DNA of 64,000 nt from NCBI GenBank assembly GCA_009801085.1, contig VNWV01000001.1, positions 434,001-498,000 of the forward strand. The letters run 5' to 3'. Both the position numbers and the translations under genes were made by a program. The notes under the pieces are model-generated. The model ran no database searches. It worked only from the letters and a program-made list of their open reading frames with translations, and was not told the origin of the DNA. This stretch comes from Lasiodiplodia sp. COLG20. Its lineage: Eukaryota > Ascomycota > Dothideomycetes > Botryosphaeriales > Botryosphaeriaceae. How positions within the stretch are numbered: position 1 is the stretch's first letter; every line of letters starts with the position of its first letter. Below are positions 21,728 to 31,229 of this stretch, in pieces.

Positions 21728-22249
21728 CTACGCTACGTCGTCGCCCTTTCGGCGCTCCTCCTCAGCCTGCAGCGATACGATGGCTAAATTCCGTTCTTGC
21801 AGCGCCTGTGTGAGATTTGCTGCAACGAAATGCTCACAGTGCGCATCAGCGACGCACTGCAGCGTGTGGCGCAGAGCCCTGGAGTGGCGCAGCAGGCCAG
21901 ACAGATGATACGACAGCGGATTCACTGGGGGCCGGAACATGGCCATGTTCAGGCACGCCTTGTCGTACCAGTAGCGGAGGGCGGCGTTCTCGGGGGTGCC
22001 ATGATCTACTTCCATCCAAGGCCGCACAATCTGCCAGGCGTCATAGCGGAAGTTGCCTGTGCACGTCTCATTGCGTGATGCGCATCGCGAGCACGTGGGC
22101 TGCTTCTCGTCACATTTGACTTTCCTCCTCTTGCATTGCTCGCAGCCTGTGCGGCTTTTGACAGACCTTCGGGGTTTTGTTCGTGCGACTTGGGTGCATT
22201 CTGATCTACCTGTGATAGTGGTGTTGGAGGCGGTTGGAGCTTCAGGCAT
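21728..22249 (-). CDS. Zn(II)2Cys6 transcription factor, truncated
   Basis: A 173-residue frame contains a complete Gal4-type zinc cluster at residues 36-63 with spacing C-x2-C-x6-C-x6-C-x2-C-x6-C (starting CEQCKRRKVKC). It is followed by the beginning of the usual downstream helical region (NAALRYWYDKACLNMAMF, HLSGLLRHSRALRHTLQCVAD). Full-length family members usually run to 400-700 residues; here the frame ends at TAG (21728-21730) and no continuation was found in the 300 bases beyond, which lead into a microsatellite. It is either a 3'-truncated relic or a short DNA-binding protein lacking its activation region. The start is the ATG at 22249. The nearest gene is HET gene 3, 190 bp upstream on the same strand. 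Confidence 0.7.
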   Translation of the reverse strand: MPEAPTASNTTITGRSECTQVARTKPRRSVKSRTGCEQCKRRKVKCDEKQPTCSRCASRNETCTGNFRYDAWQIVRPWMEVDHGTPENAALRYWYDKACLNMAMFRPPVNPLSYHLSGLLRHSRALRHTLQCVADAHCEHFVAANLTQALQERNLAIVSLQAEEERRKGDDVA

Positions 22250-22442
22250 GTTTCCGGCGAAGAATTATCGTATGCGATTGTGAAGTTCCCGGGCGACTGG
22301 AACGAAGAAGAATGCCAGTATACATGTGGGTTATAAGCTTATCACCCGGAAAGCGGGGTAAGATCATGATCAGGCCGATTACGTGATAAGATAAAGTGAC
22401 TCGTCCAAGTGTGAGGTTAAGCTACTTTTTGGGATTATTACT

Positions 22443-24498
22443 CTATTCAAGACATATATTTTCATCAACAAGCTGCCCACGTTGCCATTCACGAATTGCT
22501 TGGCCTTCGACAAGACCGTATACGTAGGTCTCTCCAATAAGATTGAACGTCCTCTCATGGCGACGAAGCACATAAGGCACGCCGCCACCGAAAAGAACCC
22601 AGATCTCGTCGCCTTTCTTCGTCCACTTGGGTCCAACCCCAAGACGCCCTTTTGACGTAATGAAGAATCTCCTGTTGAGGCAGTAGTTTCTTGCCAATGT
22701 TATGTATCTTTGCGGATCTCCGTTCTGGGTGCGCTGGCGTAGTATGTCCAGAATTGGAGAATTACCACCTACAATCACATCCACAATCAGCGGGAACCGT
22801 CTTCAACAAAGCAGTTTATACAATCAAAATGAACTGTGCTTAAGAGAGGCCTAACTCACAGGAGTCTTCGAGCTGCCCTAGGAGGTAAGCGCATCCATCC
22901 GCCAGAAGTTGTTCTCTCGATGATCCCGCTAGTTGAGCGAAGTCACAGGTCGTAGTCAAAATGAACGCGTCCAAGAGGCTTTCAAGGTCTTTCTGTGGTG
23001 CATAAAGGACCGCCGTATGCCAAAGTCTGAGGAGTGAAGGCTTCTTGAGTGAGGCGAAGAAAAGCCTAAGAGTAGGCGCGGGACCCGCGGAAACCCATGG
23101 TTTAGTGCAGGAAAAGATTTCTTTGATGACTTGCCATGTGGTCCGACGCTCTGAGAACTGCCTGATTGAATTCGCATAGGTACTGGAAGACCAAACTACG
23201 TTTTCCGTATGGAGACCGCTGAGGGAAAGAGTCGAGCTGTCTTGGTCGCTGATCGGGTCCGTTGTCTTTGTCAACGATGCAGTATAGTTTTGTGGATACC
23301 CGATTTCTGCAGGACTGCCATCTGATTTGTAGGAGATCCATGCCAGACTCCTCGTCTGATAGACCTCAGCCCGGGTAGACCAGTTGGGAACCCACGAATT
23401 TACGACAAGTTTCCGTTTTTTCCAAGGAGGTAGCATAGTCAATGAGGCCAATGGACTTGCTCGCGTCAACATGGCGAGCGAGCTATGTTGGTTGATCAAG
23501 TATCGTGCAACATCCTGGTAAACTTGCTGAGTCGTGCGGACGTAGTCCGGAACCAGTGGTTGCGGCCAGCGGCCGGGTTCCCTTGTCTCCGCAGCCAAAC
23601 CCAACAGTCCAAACACCTTGTCTCTCGGATCGGTGGCCTTGAACCTAAGGGATGTTGTCACCAAAAGCGCTCCAAGCCTCCAAGGTGAGCTTGACCGACG
23701 AAAGTTGGCAATGGCGTCCACATTCAAGACTTCTTCCGGGACCTCGTTCGTGCGCACAAACCCGACTCGACGAAGCCATGAGCACGCCCAACTCAACTTC
23801 TCCCAAGAGTATTCATGGCCGCCTTGGAGAATGACAGGATCACGAGATGAAGCGACGACTTCTTGTATGATCCAAGTACGTGTGAACCAAGGATTCGCAA
23901 GCAAATGTCGGAACTGAGACCACGATTCGTCCTGCCAAGGCGGCAATCCGTATTCCTCATGAGCGGTGCTAGAATACAAGCGAAGCCTGATATTATTGAA
24001 GGTGGTTGACCTGTCTTCCCGGAGGAAGATGTTGTATATTTGTTGGACAAGCTCCCACGCAAGACCGTATTCCCTTGACTCGTGTCCTAGCCATGCTAAT
24101 GTTTTTTCTGCTCGTGAATATATGGAGAGCATGAGCTGGACTTGATCGCGGCGTTCTTGGATGTTTTTCTGGTCTATACAGATTTGGTCTATCCAAAACC
24201 AACGTGGGTGGGTGTTTGGCCGCTGTCCTCGCATTTGATGGGCTTTTAGTCCTTTCAGAATGTTGTAAATGGACATGGTGACATAAAGGACTCCCTCGTC
24301 GCAAACGATCGGTACATTTTTCTTGCCTTTACCCCAGCAGTAACTCAAAGCGTAGAAGGCAGGCGCAGTTGATAGACTTGTGACGACGATCCGAACTTCT
24401 GCTTCTCCATGAACTAGTTCGAGGAGCCGGATGGTGTTTGGTTCGTTGATGGACTGATACTGATATTCGGGCTTGAGCGAAAGTTTTGGCCAAGCCAT
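22443..24498 (-). CDS. HET-domain protein 3 (heterokaryon incompatibility)
   Basis: A two-exon gene encodes about 654 residues: exon 1 24498-22860, intron 22769-22859 (91 nt, GTGAGT...GTAG), exon 2 22768-22443. The HET domain begins early (about residues 46-210) with FYALSYCWGKG, RWFWIDQICIDQ and RAEKTLAWLG, the variant typical of the large het-6-like group in which HET is N-terminal. The spliced C-terminus has FFITSKGRLGVGP and GDEIWVLFGGGVPYVLRR, the conserved tail of that group, and this confirms the intron. It lacks the N-terminal Cys motifs of the other two HET proteins. It lies 850 bp downstream of, and on the same strand as, the gasdermin-like relic. Confidence 0.9.
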
Positions 24499-25347
24499 GG
24501 TGAAGGTGGCCAGCTAAGAGGAGCCAAGTGAATGATTCAAAGATGCGTAAAGCTCAGGAAGAATCCGCACGCACAGTGGCGAAATTTCAATGCGGGGATA
24601 GTATGCACGATATTAAAAATTTATTCAGCCCTGGACTTTTCAGCTCTCAGCCCGCCAAGACACAAACAATGTGACGCTTTACTGCGTATGCGCATGATAT
24701 GCAAGCTTAGATCTGAGGCATCTTATACGCTGAGAGGATAGTACAGGTAAAGCTTTGGAGAACGAAGGAGACCACTTATCAAAGGATACTGGTGCTTGGC
24801 TTTGGTTCTGCCGCGCAGTATACGGTGCCAGCTCATATAAGCGCCCTGTGGCGTTTTAAGTAAGCAAGCCTCGTTGATCCCAATTTATGCAATGTTCCTC
24901 GCGCATATGTAATACCAGCCGCTAGAAAACTCCAGCAGCAGGAAAGCGCCAAGAATCCGTACCAGATAGAGGTGAAAATAATCGGTCGCATTATTTACTG
25001 GCATCAATAGCAGTGTTGATTTACAAGATGCCCAGGGCATTAGTCTGCTTATCTCCGCCTGCATTCTGTGGAACACAAAGTGTCAGTTCGCCTCACCCAA
25101 GAACGGGAGGCCGCCAAGGCGCACGATCAACCACCGGACAATCCGCTTTTAGACGTCGACAGTAAGATCCTGGTTTTGCGCTTATCGTAGTGCATTTAGT
25201 GTTTTCCTAGCCGAGCATGTTTCAATAGACTGGGTCAGAAGATCTTCTCTGCTGTCGTTATTTCACATAGCTACTCAAGTACAGCCTTGCCTTCACAATT
25301 CATTTTATTCGTTCCGTTCAGTAAAGAGCTATTCAAGCCTTAGAACC
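24499..25347. other. Intergenic region between HET gene 3 and the gasdermin-like gene
   Basis: This stretch holds the HET gene 3 promoter and the 3' flank of the gasdermin-like gene. No coding frame or RNA gene was recognised. Confidence 0.35.
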
Positions 25348-26192
25348 CTACTGCTCGCCATTAAATACAATATAAGACTCAGCTCCAACAGGATATTCAT
25401 CGAAGTTTGGCTCCACCTCCAAATCATCGTTAATGACCTCCCCGGTGACCTCGACGAATTCCATCTCATCTTCCTCATCATCACCCTCGCCAGTATGGAA
25501 GGCTGTTTTGTGGGAGAACAGCTCCGACTCGGTATCACCGTCTCTCTTTGACCTGATCACATGCAGCCTGTATGCAAAGACGATGCCCGGAGTCGTCTCA
25601 TAGCCATCTGTCCTGTTTTGCTCTCGGCTGCCCGAGATACCGTCTCCGACTTCCACGGGCACAGGCCCCGGCGGTGCAGCACCAGATGCCTGCAGCGCTG
25701 CCGAGGTTGCCGATCCCACCTCATTCGTCACTGTGAATGAGTCCTTTGCTACTCGCAGCCCTGAGATGATGTAGACGGGCCGCTTCCCAAACCTGCCCCC
25801 GTTGATGTATTTCTTCACTTTGTCAAGTGCCGCAATCGCTTGTAGGGATTAGGGCGGAATGGAACTGCCAAAGGATCGGACCTCGAGGTCCACGGGACCG
25901 AACGATCGGTTCTTGTAATGGGAGGCGTCGATTTTCCCGGACGCCGAAGCCAGATCGACAAACTTAGCGATCAGCTCACCCCCGATGGACTTGCTAGACC
26001 CTGTGGAGTGGCTGTGGTTAGGCTCGGGAAAGAAGTTGATGGTAGGAAGGACGATTTGCGGGTGTGAGTCTGGTCGGAGGGATGCGAGTGCGAGAGTCGG
26101 CCGGCTTGGGTATTGGATCACTGTGCCGAGCGCGAGTTCCCCATCGGGGAGAAAAGAGAAGTCTGGGACAAAAACCAAGTTTTCTGTGTCAT
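25348..26192 (-). pseudogene. Candidate fungal gasdermin-like (pore-forming) protein gene, disrupted
   Basis: One reading frame on the minus strand runs from about 26178 to 25348 and is interrupted only by TAA at 25849-25851. The part before the stop begins FVPDFSFLPDGELALGTVI; the part after has KRPVYIISGLRVAKDSFTV, a Gly-rich middle, and TPGIVFAYRLHVIRS, then an acidic C-terminal tail. This order (hydrophobic strand, amphipathic strand with YIISG, then a strand with VFAYRL before a tail) resembles the membrane-inserting N-domain of gasdermins (compare LYVVT...LAFRV in mammals) and of fungal gasdermin-like cell-death proteins such as RCD-1 and HET-Q1. There is no in-frame ATG before the stop: the only nearby ATG (26190-26192) is out of frame by one base. 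The gene is therefore probably inactive, unless translation starts at a non-AUG codon and the stop is spliced or read through. The family call is from memory and moderate at best. Confidence 0.42.
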
Positions 26193-27701
26193 TTTGTTTT
26201 GCTTAGAGAATGGAACAGTGGTGGAGGAGAGGTCGATTTGTCAAGGTTGGAGGAAAGGCTGGAGTTGGGTCAGCTTGGGATACGAAAGTGGGGCCACAGC
26301 CTTCTCACCACAGAAGGGTATTGCAGCCGAGGGCTAGCGCGAAGAATAGCAGGGCTATGGAACGTAAGGTAACTATACCCCATCAATAGTCTTTACGAGA
26401 TACCATATATGTAGGCAGTAGAAGCAAGCGCACAAAGGAGAATGTATCATTGTCCATTTTCTATCTACGTCCTGATGATAATTTTTACTAACAGTGTTAT
26501 GAGCAAGCCTCAAATCTCAAGGTAGGACACAAGACTCCAACATCAGCGAGCTGAAAGATACAGGGGTGAGAGCTGCAGCAAATACGTCATCTCGGTTGGT
26601 GCTTGCTTGGAGCGCCCTCTGCAGCCAAGCCCGACCATCCCCGGCCCTGTTTCTCTGTTGAGGGGCATTGGGCTGTACTCCCTGTCGCAAATGTAAGACT
26701 AGTACCGCTTTTATATAGCCAGTCTGTAGTCTATAGAGTAATGCTAATTCTCAGCTCACTCCGATTATAGGCTCGGCTGTCCTATAATAACAGCTGCCAA
26801 AATCGAGAAGCTGCAATGACTGTCTGAATCTATTTGCGATAGCCTTGCTGAAGCGTTCGGTCTTCATTACGACAGTGGAAAGGGACCACACCTGATCGTT
26901 CTACCAACAGTGCTAGGAACAGCATACGGGTCGGTAGCATTGTAAGCATAACAGTCGGTGCTTTGTCCACTCTACTGCTCATGGCCGGAACACGGCTCTT
27001 CTGGGGGATTCCACAAGAAACAGGACAGAAGCCCGGAACTTGAGTTCTGCCATCCACTCAGTGGACGACACGAACTTGGAACAGAGAAAGTAGACACGTC
27101 AAAGAATAGACCTGAAGCTGGATGAGACGGAATTAACGAGATGGAAGCGCCAGCGCAAGAGATCGATGGAAAGATGATGGCGGTTTACGAGCTAGCTGCT
27201 GAATTGAGACCAGTTGAGTTGGGGCATTCGGGTAGCCCTTTTGAAAAAGGCGTAGAGGAGAGTTGACATGGAATGCGCTCTTTGAGCATTTGGTATAGGG
27301 AGAAGAGGTCATATCTGATGTCTTGAATTCGATACTGTCCTTTTGGTGCTGAAATTCAAGTTAAGCGTTCAAGCTACAGCAGTGTCTATACATTACGTCC
27401 AAATATCCTTCTCATACACGAAGAGCAGCGTATCGATAGTAGGGACGTCTGGAATCAACGGCGGGTACTGCCAGCGGCAGAGAGCGGGGGCAGCGAGGAC
27501 CAGCAGACGCTACGATTCACTGTAAAGTCCGTGTTCCCTATTGTACATAGACTCAACCGAAAGCGCTGTGTTGGGACTGGCTCTTGAAGTAGACCATATT
27601 AACCGCGGATGAATGCCATAAGCGAATCAGGGTCCAAATGATCAGATTCTCGCACTTTCACGCTCCATCGCCGCAGCAAAACTTTCTCCGACAACACTCC
27701 A
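26193..27701. other. Intergenic region, 1.5 kb
   Basis: No gene was recognised. About 26195-26330 read on the minus strand is pyrimidine-rich, as in a 5' UTR or promoter of the gasdermin-like gene. The end of the region is the 5' flank of the APH-fold gene. A small AT-rich scrap at about 26690-26790 has no recognisable ends. Confidence 0.35.
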
Positions 27702-29528
27702 ATGTTTCCCAAGGTGAACAGTGTTTTTGGTACTCTCACTCAGGCCCCAGGCCGAATAGTTTCACCGCGCTCAGCACGCCGCAATGGGATCAAAGGTAAA
27801 CGAATGACGAGATGGTCACACGAAAAATGTGCTAATGATACAAAGATGTCGAAAGTCTCTTCAAATGGACGCGCGATCGCTTCATGGCTGACGAAGCTAA
27901 CTTCATGGCTATGCATCGAGTCGACTTCAATGCAGATGCCCTCGCACGCGCCGCTTCCCGAGTTTCGAAGAACTCGCCCTGCAAAGATATTACTAAAATC
28001 TCAGAGAACAGCTACCATAAGTGCTACGAGCTCCTAATGGAAAACGGAAGACGACTGATCGCTAAGATACCACTGCCGCACGTCAGTATCCCGCACCTGA
28101 CTTGCGCGAACCAAGTTGCCACAATGGACTTTGTGAGTACCTGTACCGACATCTGCGTTGATCTTTATTAGACTAACTCACGCTGAAGGCTCGGTCTACT
28201 TTGAAGGTGCCTGCTCCAAAAGTGTTGGACTGGAACTCCCGCCTGGGCTCCGCAAACCCCGTTGGCGCCGAATATATTCTGATGCAAAAGCTTCCTGGCG
28301 TCCCTCTTGATACCGTCTGGGATCGCAGGGGATTCGGCAGACACCATGTGCTTGCGCTTGCAAGGCAGATTTTCCAGCTTGAGAAGTCTTTTCTGGGCAT
28401 GACTTTCCGCAGCATTGGCGCAATATACTATAGTGGTGATGTCACCTCCTCCGAAGACTTTGTCTACTCCAATCCGGGAGGAAGGGAAATCGGTCATTCG
28501 AGGTTCGACATTGGACCAATGATAGGACCTCAGTGGGTGTCAAATGGCAGGTGTAAAGTGGAATGTGATCGCGGCCCTTGTGAGTCTATCTGAGGAGCCC
28601 AAATGTGCTCTGATTTCCACTAAATAGAGGGGGGACAGGGGCTAGCTCTATCGAATTTCTCACGGCTATTATAAAGCGAGAGCTACAAGCAGTGGATACC
28701 GCACCGCAGATTTCGCAGTCTTTAGACTCGCTCCTCGGTCCGGGAGCCTACAGGCCCACGGCTGCCAAGAAACATCTCGTCGGCAGCATGTGTCTGCAGC
28801 TGCTCGAACACATCATTCCTACCCCTTCCTCCCCGATCTCGCAGTATCATCTGTGGCACAACCGTATCGATGAAGACAGTATTCTGGTCGACATTAACGA
28901 CCCTGGCAAAATCACCGGCATCACTGGATGGGACAATGCACAGATCGCTCCTCTGTTCAAGCAGACAATCTGGCCTAACTTCGCGGGCTGGGATCACAAT
29001 GCTGACGCGAAATATGGATACGAGAAAAGCCCAGGCTGGAAAACCAAAGACGACGAGCCCTTCTGTAATGACGACAAGTATGACGAGCTGTCTAAAGAGA
29101 TACTACGCCTGCACCAAAGACCTGATACCATTCATGCAGACAGATATCAATCTACGACTGCTGGTTTCTTCCTTGAAAGGGTGGAGTATATTTTTGACGA
29201 CGAAGAGGCGGACATGGCGCACCAAGTCATCTCCCTGCAGAAGCGGTGGAAGAAAGGATTCCGGCACGTGCAGAAGAGGAGCCGTGGCTCTTTCCCGGTC
29301 AAACTTACACGCAGGCGCATTAGGACCATCTACAGAGACTTGGAAAGATACCAACGTGGAAGTAACTATGCAGGTCGCCTAAGGGCCCGTATGAAAAAGC
29401 TCATGCCCTGGCTGGGCGCAGTCAGCCATACGAATTACGGAAAGTCTAAGAAGATGCTGAACAAGTACAAGAAGCTCTTCGTGTGCAAGGGCTGGGTCTA
29501 TGAGAAGGATTGGCCATGGGACAGTTGA
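27702..29528 (+). CDS. Aminoglycoside phosphotransferase-fold protein, likely pseudokinase
   Basis: A four-exon gene encodes 556 residues: 27702-27795, 27846-28132, 28189-28579 and 28630-29528. The three introns are 50, 56 and 50 nt with TGCTAAT, ACTAAC and CTGAT branch-like sites. Splicing restores conserved family text: KWTRDRF, ATMDF joined to ARSTLKVPAPKVLDW, ECDRGPW joined to GTGASSIEFL. The middle has AEYILMQKLPGVPLDTVW and KITGITGWDNAQIAPLF. In active relatives the last part reads HxDLHxxN...IIDWQ. Here the catalytic Asp position is Arg (HNRIDEDS), the metal-binding Asn is Ser, and the DFG-like Asp is Gly. These changes suggest loss of phosphotransfer. The C-terminal 150 residues are basic and helical. 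The substrate and role are unknown. Confidence 0.83.
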
Positions 29529-30407
29529 TATGTGTATATTGCCTGGTGGCGACATATTGATTGGAGTGCGTGTAAGAATGTAGTGTAGAAACTTCTACTT
29601 TCTATAGGATCTTAACATCATCAAATCATGCCAAGCTCAGCCTCCGTACCTGCCCAACCAGCGCCTTGACCGCTACCCCTCAGCCTCTCCTTCCCCGCGA
29701 CTTCCACCCCAGACTCCATCCGCGCGTCTGCGTGCCGCAGCACAAACCCCATCAGCCCCGTCCCAAACCCAGCAGATGCCCCGTCGTCGAGCGAGCCACC
29801 ACCACCACGATGCCGCAGCGCGCGCTCGACGCTTGCACCGCCCAGCCAACACAGTTCTCCCCCTTCACCCTCTACCACATCGTCCTTCCTCGGCAAAGGC
29901 AGCGCGCCTCGAAGAAGCGCTCAACCCCGTCCCCCTCCTCTGGCATGCGCACCCCCAGCAGCCCTTCCCCACCCGTACGGCGCGGCGGTGAGGGAAGAGC
30001 GCAGTCAGATGCCGGCAGAGCGAGTCGTGGATGGGGTTGACGTCGGTGACGGCGAAGCAGTCGAGATATTCGCGATGATGCTTTGGTGGAAGCCGAAGCG
30101 GGTGCGGTGGAAAAGTGCGTTTCGCAGATAACGGAGGCTGTGCGGGCGTTGGAGCAGGTCGGATGTGTAGAACATTCGAGCGTTGATAACGTCATGGATC
30201 AGGGTTCAAAGCTTGCAGACGACGTGATGGAGAGGCCCGGATAGGGATAAAAGATCTATTACTTTACTCAAAAATGCTTGTAACGGGTTAATCTGGGGAT
30301 AGGTTTTATGATAGTTGTACCTGCATGTGGTTCTATTAATTCTTTCTTCCATGGCTTGTTTATCACAAATGCACATGCATACTGGATCTTGGTCGTTACC
30401 GGATGGT
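29529..30407. other. Region between the two APH-fold genes, possible coding relic
   Basis: About 29620-30195 is GC-rich, with overlapping open frames on both strands. On the minus strand, three successive frames look protein-like (ARMFYTSDLLQRPHSLRYL near 30180; EYLDCFAVTDVNPIHDSLC near 30060; LCWLGGASVERALRH near 29850), as if one gene had suffered frameshifts. No family was recognised. About 30207-30407 is the 3' flank of the next gene. Confidence 0.3.
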
Positions 30408-31229
30408 TTACTCCTGAGGTTTGTTGACCTTTGAGCGAGCTGTCGAGGGGGGATGCTGATCTCCTGGCTGATCGAGCTTCGACCACAAGACACGCTCGGC
30501 TTCCAGCTCATCATCGTACCTCGCCAATGCATTTTCCAAAAGGTCATACCAATCCGGTACGTCACATCGGCGGTAATGAGCCTTGGTAAACTCCCAGTAC
30601 TCCGGATACCAGCCAGCAAAGGCCCAGCCAATGATCGCGGTGATGTGACCGTTATCTATCATGATATTGCGCATGCTGAGATCGGCGTGGGTGAAAAGAG
30701 TCTGGTATTTCTTTACGTGGCATTCAATAACGTTGGGACCGAAAGTATCGGATGCCTTGTCGAGGGAGATATGGCCGCGGAGCAAGGAGTGGAAGTCGGC
30801 ATGTGTGCTGTATGGACCGAATGGCGCGGATCCTACGCGTGCGTCTCGTAATTTGTTGTTCTGTTTTGCGGATGCGACGAGGTCGGCTGCGGGCGCGGGT
30901 AACGCTCGTAGTTCTTTGACGTAACCGGCGAGGCTGTTTACCAGTTGGTGTTTCTGCTCGACAGTCAAGTCGTCCCAGACGTGTTCCAGGTCCTTTCCCT
31001 TGACGCGCTCCATTTCGATGTAGAAGCCGGATTCGCAGCGGTGTGTGTGGAAGACGGTGGGCACTGGGATTGACGTGTTGTTGCGGACGAATTCCATGGC
31101 TTCGGCCTCGGATTCCTGGCAGGGGCCTTTGATGATCCTGCGAGACCCTATCTTGACCAGACCAGGAGCAAGCTCGCCGTAAATCTTTCGTGCGAGCCAT
31201 AGTCGCAGGGCGAAAAGGAGAGTAGCCAT
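30408..31229 (-). CDS. Aminoglycoside phosphotransferase (APH) family protein
   Basis: A single-exon gene encodes 273 residues with the compact fungal APH layout: an ATP-binding N-lobe (about 20-80, LVKIGSRRIIKGP then AEAMEFVRNNTSIPVPTVF), FYIEMERVKGKDLEHVW in the hinge, and a C-lobe with the Brenner-type catalytic motif FTHADLSMRNIMI (His, Asp and Asn all present). The following DFG-equivalent motif is IIGWAFAGWYPEYWEF, where most relatives have IIDWE; the Asp that holds the second metal is Gly here. Activity is thus doubtful despite the intact catalytic loop. The start is the ATG at 31229. The family phosphorylates small molecules, and the substrate cannot be inferred. Confidence 0.82.
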   Translation of the reverse strand: MATLLFALRLWLARKIYGELAPGLVKIGSRRIIKGPCQESEAEAMEFVRNNTSIPVPTVFHTHRCESGFYIEMERVKGKDLEHVWDDLTVEQKHQLVNSLAGYVKELRALPAPAADLVASAKQNNKLRDARVGSAPFGPYSTHADFHSLLRGHISLDKASDTFGPNVIECHVKKYQTLFTHADLSMRNIMIDNGHITAIIGWAFAGWYPEYWEFTKAHYRRCDVPDWYDLLENALARYDDELEAERVLWSKLDQPGDQHPPSTARSKVNKPQE

